From Arthrobacter sp. N199823 (GTDB lineage: Bacteria; Actinomycetota; Actinomycetes; Actinomycetales; Micrococcaceae), in NCBI RefSeq assembly GCF_002929705.1, contig NZ_PJIN01000006.1:124001-188000 (forward strand): 64,000 nucleotides of DNA, in the 5' to 3' direction. Position 1 is the first letter of the stretch. The number at the start of each line of letters is the position of its first letter. Below, piece by piece: positions 63,247-64,000 of the stretch. Both the position numbers and the translations under genes were made by a program. The notes under the pieces were generated by a model. It was not told the origin of the DNA. It worked only from the letters and a program-made list of their open reading frames with translations, and made no database searches.

Positions 63247-63819
63247 ATGGTCTTTAGTCATGACACGGAAATGGCGCTGCTCTCTGCCGTGAACTTGATC
63301 AACACCGGCCCCATTTCGATTGCGGAGGACGGGTCCGCGACCGGGTCCGATGGGATGGAAACCGTAGCCGAGCTGGACGATTTTGTGCTGCGGGAACAGT
63401 TTTCCGGATCCCGGACGCATACTGACGCGGAAGTCGCCGCGGTGCGTGGGATACGCCAGGAACTTCGCACCATCTTCACCTCGGACGAGGCAACGGCTGT
63501 GGAGCTGGTCAACAGGCTGCTTGCTCGGGCGCAGGCGCTACCCCAGCTAGTGAAACACGATCAATGGGATTGGCATCTCCATGCCACGGCACCCGCCGCA
63601 CCCCTTGCCGAGCGCATGGGGGTGGAGGCCGCCATGGCGTTGGTTGATGTGATTCGCAGCAAGGAACTTTCACGGTTGAAGGTATGTGCCGCCCCGGATT
63701 GCTGCGCCGTGGTGATCGATCTTTCCAAGAACCGCTCACGGCGGTATTGCGATACCGGCAACTGCGGAAACCGTGCCCACGTAGCCGCGTACCGGCGTCG
63801 TCAATCAACGCTTAAATAG
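63247..63819 (+). CDS. ABATE and CGNR zinc finger regulator
   Basis: The 190-residue protein has an N-terminal ABATE-like helical domain (about 1-130) and a C-terminal CGNR zinc finger: CAAPDCCAVVIDLSKNRSRRYCDTGNCGNRAHVAAYRRR-type, with the paired cysteines and the C-G-N-R motif. These act as DNA-binding regulators, often of divergent transporters. AGGAG lies 5 bases before the ATG at 63247. Adjacency suggests control of the EamA transporter. Confidence 0.88.
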   Translation: MVFSHDTEMALLSAVNLINTGPISIAEDGSATGSDGMETVAELDDFVLREQFSGSRTHTDAEVAAVRGIRQELRTIFTSDEATAVELVNRLLARAQALPQLVKHDQWDWHLHATAPAAPLAERMGVEAAMALVDVIRSKELSRLKVCAAPDCCAVVIDLSKNRSRRYCDTGNCGNRAHVAAYRRRQSTLK

Positions 63820-63822
63820 AAA

Positions 63823-63879
63823 CGAAAGGGGAGTAGTTGCTAATGTTTGCCTGAAACATTAGCAACTACTCCCCTTTCG
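63823..63879. terminator. Perfect 26-bp bidirectional terminator
   Basis: 63823-63848 pairs exactly with 63854-63879 around GCCTG. It ends the CGNR gene (+) and the sugar permease gene (-), with only 12 bases from each stop side. Confidence 0.9.
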
Positions 63880-63891
63880 CGGAGGAAAACG

Positions 63892-64000
63892 CTACTTCAT
63901 GGTTCCTGCAGAGACCGAGCCCTGGAGCTGGCGCTGGAACAGGATGTACATGATCAGCACGGGCACAACCACAATGATGGCGGCTGCGAACAGGGCGCCG
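63892..64000 (-). CDS. Carbohydrate ABC transporter permease, C-terminal end (cut)
   Basis: Thirty-five codons end at a TAG (63892-63894). The peptide has one hydrophobic helix (AAAIIVVVPVLIMYILFQ) then RQLQGSVSAGTMK, matching the C-terminus of MalG-type sugar ABC permeases, which commonly end with a GSVKG-like sequence. The rest lies outside the window. Confidence 0.85.
   Translation of the reverse strand, partial: GALFAAAIIVVVPVLIMYILFQRQLQGSVSAGTMK

Noticed and set aside
1-64000. tRNA, rRNA and other structured RNA genes
   Set aside because: No cloverleaf with the TTCGA-type arm, no rRNA and no riboswitch-like conserved core was seen by eye; a covariance-model scan would be needed to exclude small RNAs.

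Overview
The window looks like chromosomal DNA of a high-GC actinobacterium of the Micrococcaceae, most like Arthrobacter sensu lato. The basis is gene content (DUF222-HNH nuclease, DUF2079 and GerMN proteins, CsoR/CopZ/CopA cassette, long-type PurB, Opu transporter), two DtxR/IdeR-like iron boxes, and many genes whose -10 hexamer lies 5-7 bases before the start codon, as in actinobacterial leaderless mRNAs. I see no rRNA, tRNA, CRISPR array, IS element or prophage. About 60 protein genes are supported; two are cut by the window ends.

Layout. 1-4.6 kb: a cut siderophore-binding lipoprotein with an iron box, a divergent MarR/NADP-oxidoreductase pair, an HTH-DUF3887 gene under a perfect palindrome followed by a 27-residue membrane peptide gene, and a glutathionyl-hydroquinone reductase-like enzyme. 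4.7-10 kb: a four-gene OpuC-type osmoprotectant ABC operon running into a flavin disulfide oxidoreductase. 10-16 kb: a serine hydrolase, then GH38 alpha-mannosidase and a GH5-like enzyme with a 4-base overlap. 16-17.4 kb: a region without large genes, visibly richer in A/T in its second half, holding an 18-codon amphipathic peptide gene with its own promoter and a very strong terminator. 17.4-26 kb: universal stress protein, a GlcD-GlcF-like fusion, a 60-bp tandem repeat, a thioesterase, small membrane or unknown proteins and a DUF222-HNH protein. 26-34 kb: DUF2079 membrane protein, iron-box heme oxygenase, MFS transporter, Gfo/Idh oxidoreductase, an orphan excisionase-type HTH protein, a GerMN lipoprotein and an aminotransferase. 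34-39 kb: the bkd operon (E1alpha-E1beta-E2) with a concentric palindrome in its promoter, and a HisC-like aminotransferase. 39-49 kb: a YvlD-like membrane protein, a WXG-like/alpha-beta hydrolase pair suggestive of type VII secretion, purB, thioesterase, aminotransferase, Pth2-like protein, rlmN and a YdcF-like protein. 49-58 kb: pyruvate:quinone oxidoreductase, mannitol-1-phosphate dehydrogenase and mannitol PTS, a TetR regulator, and the general PTS proteins EI and HPr. 58-64 kb: a MoaD-like/Asp-box propeller pair, the copper cassette, an EamA transporter divergent from a CGNR regulator, and the end of a sugar ABC permease.

How the parts work together. Mannitol enters by MtlA using phosphate relayed by the EI and HPr genes next door and is oxidised by MtlD. 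The bkd operon and three aminotransferases cover branched-chain and other amino acid turnover. CsoR, CopZ and CopA form one copper-sensing and efflux unit with operators placed inside the promoter. The least explained items are the 18-residue peptide unit, the HTH-DUF3887/27-residue peptide unit, the WXG-like/hydrolase pair and the MoaD-like/propeller pair. All functions rest on reading the sequence; no database search was run.
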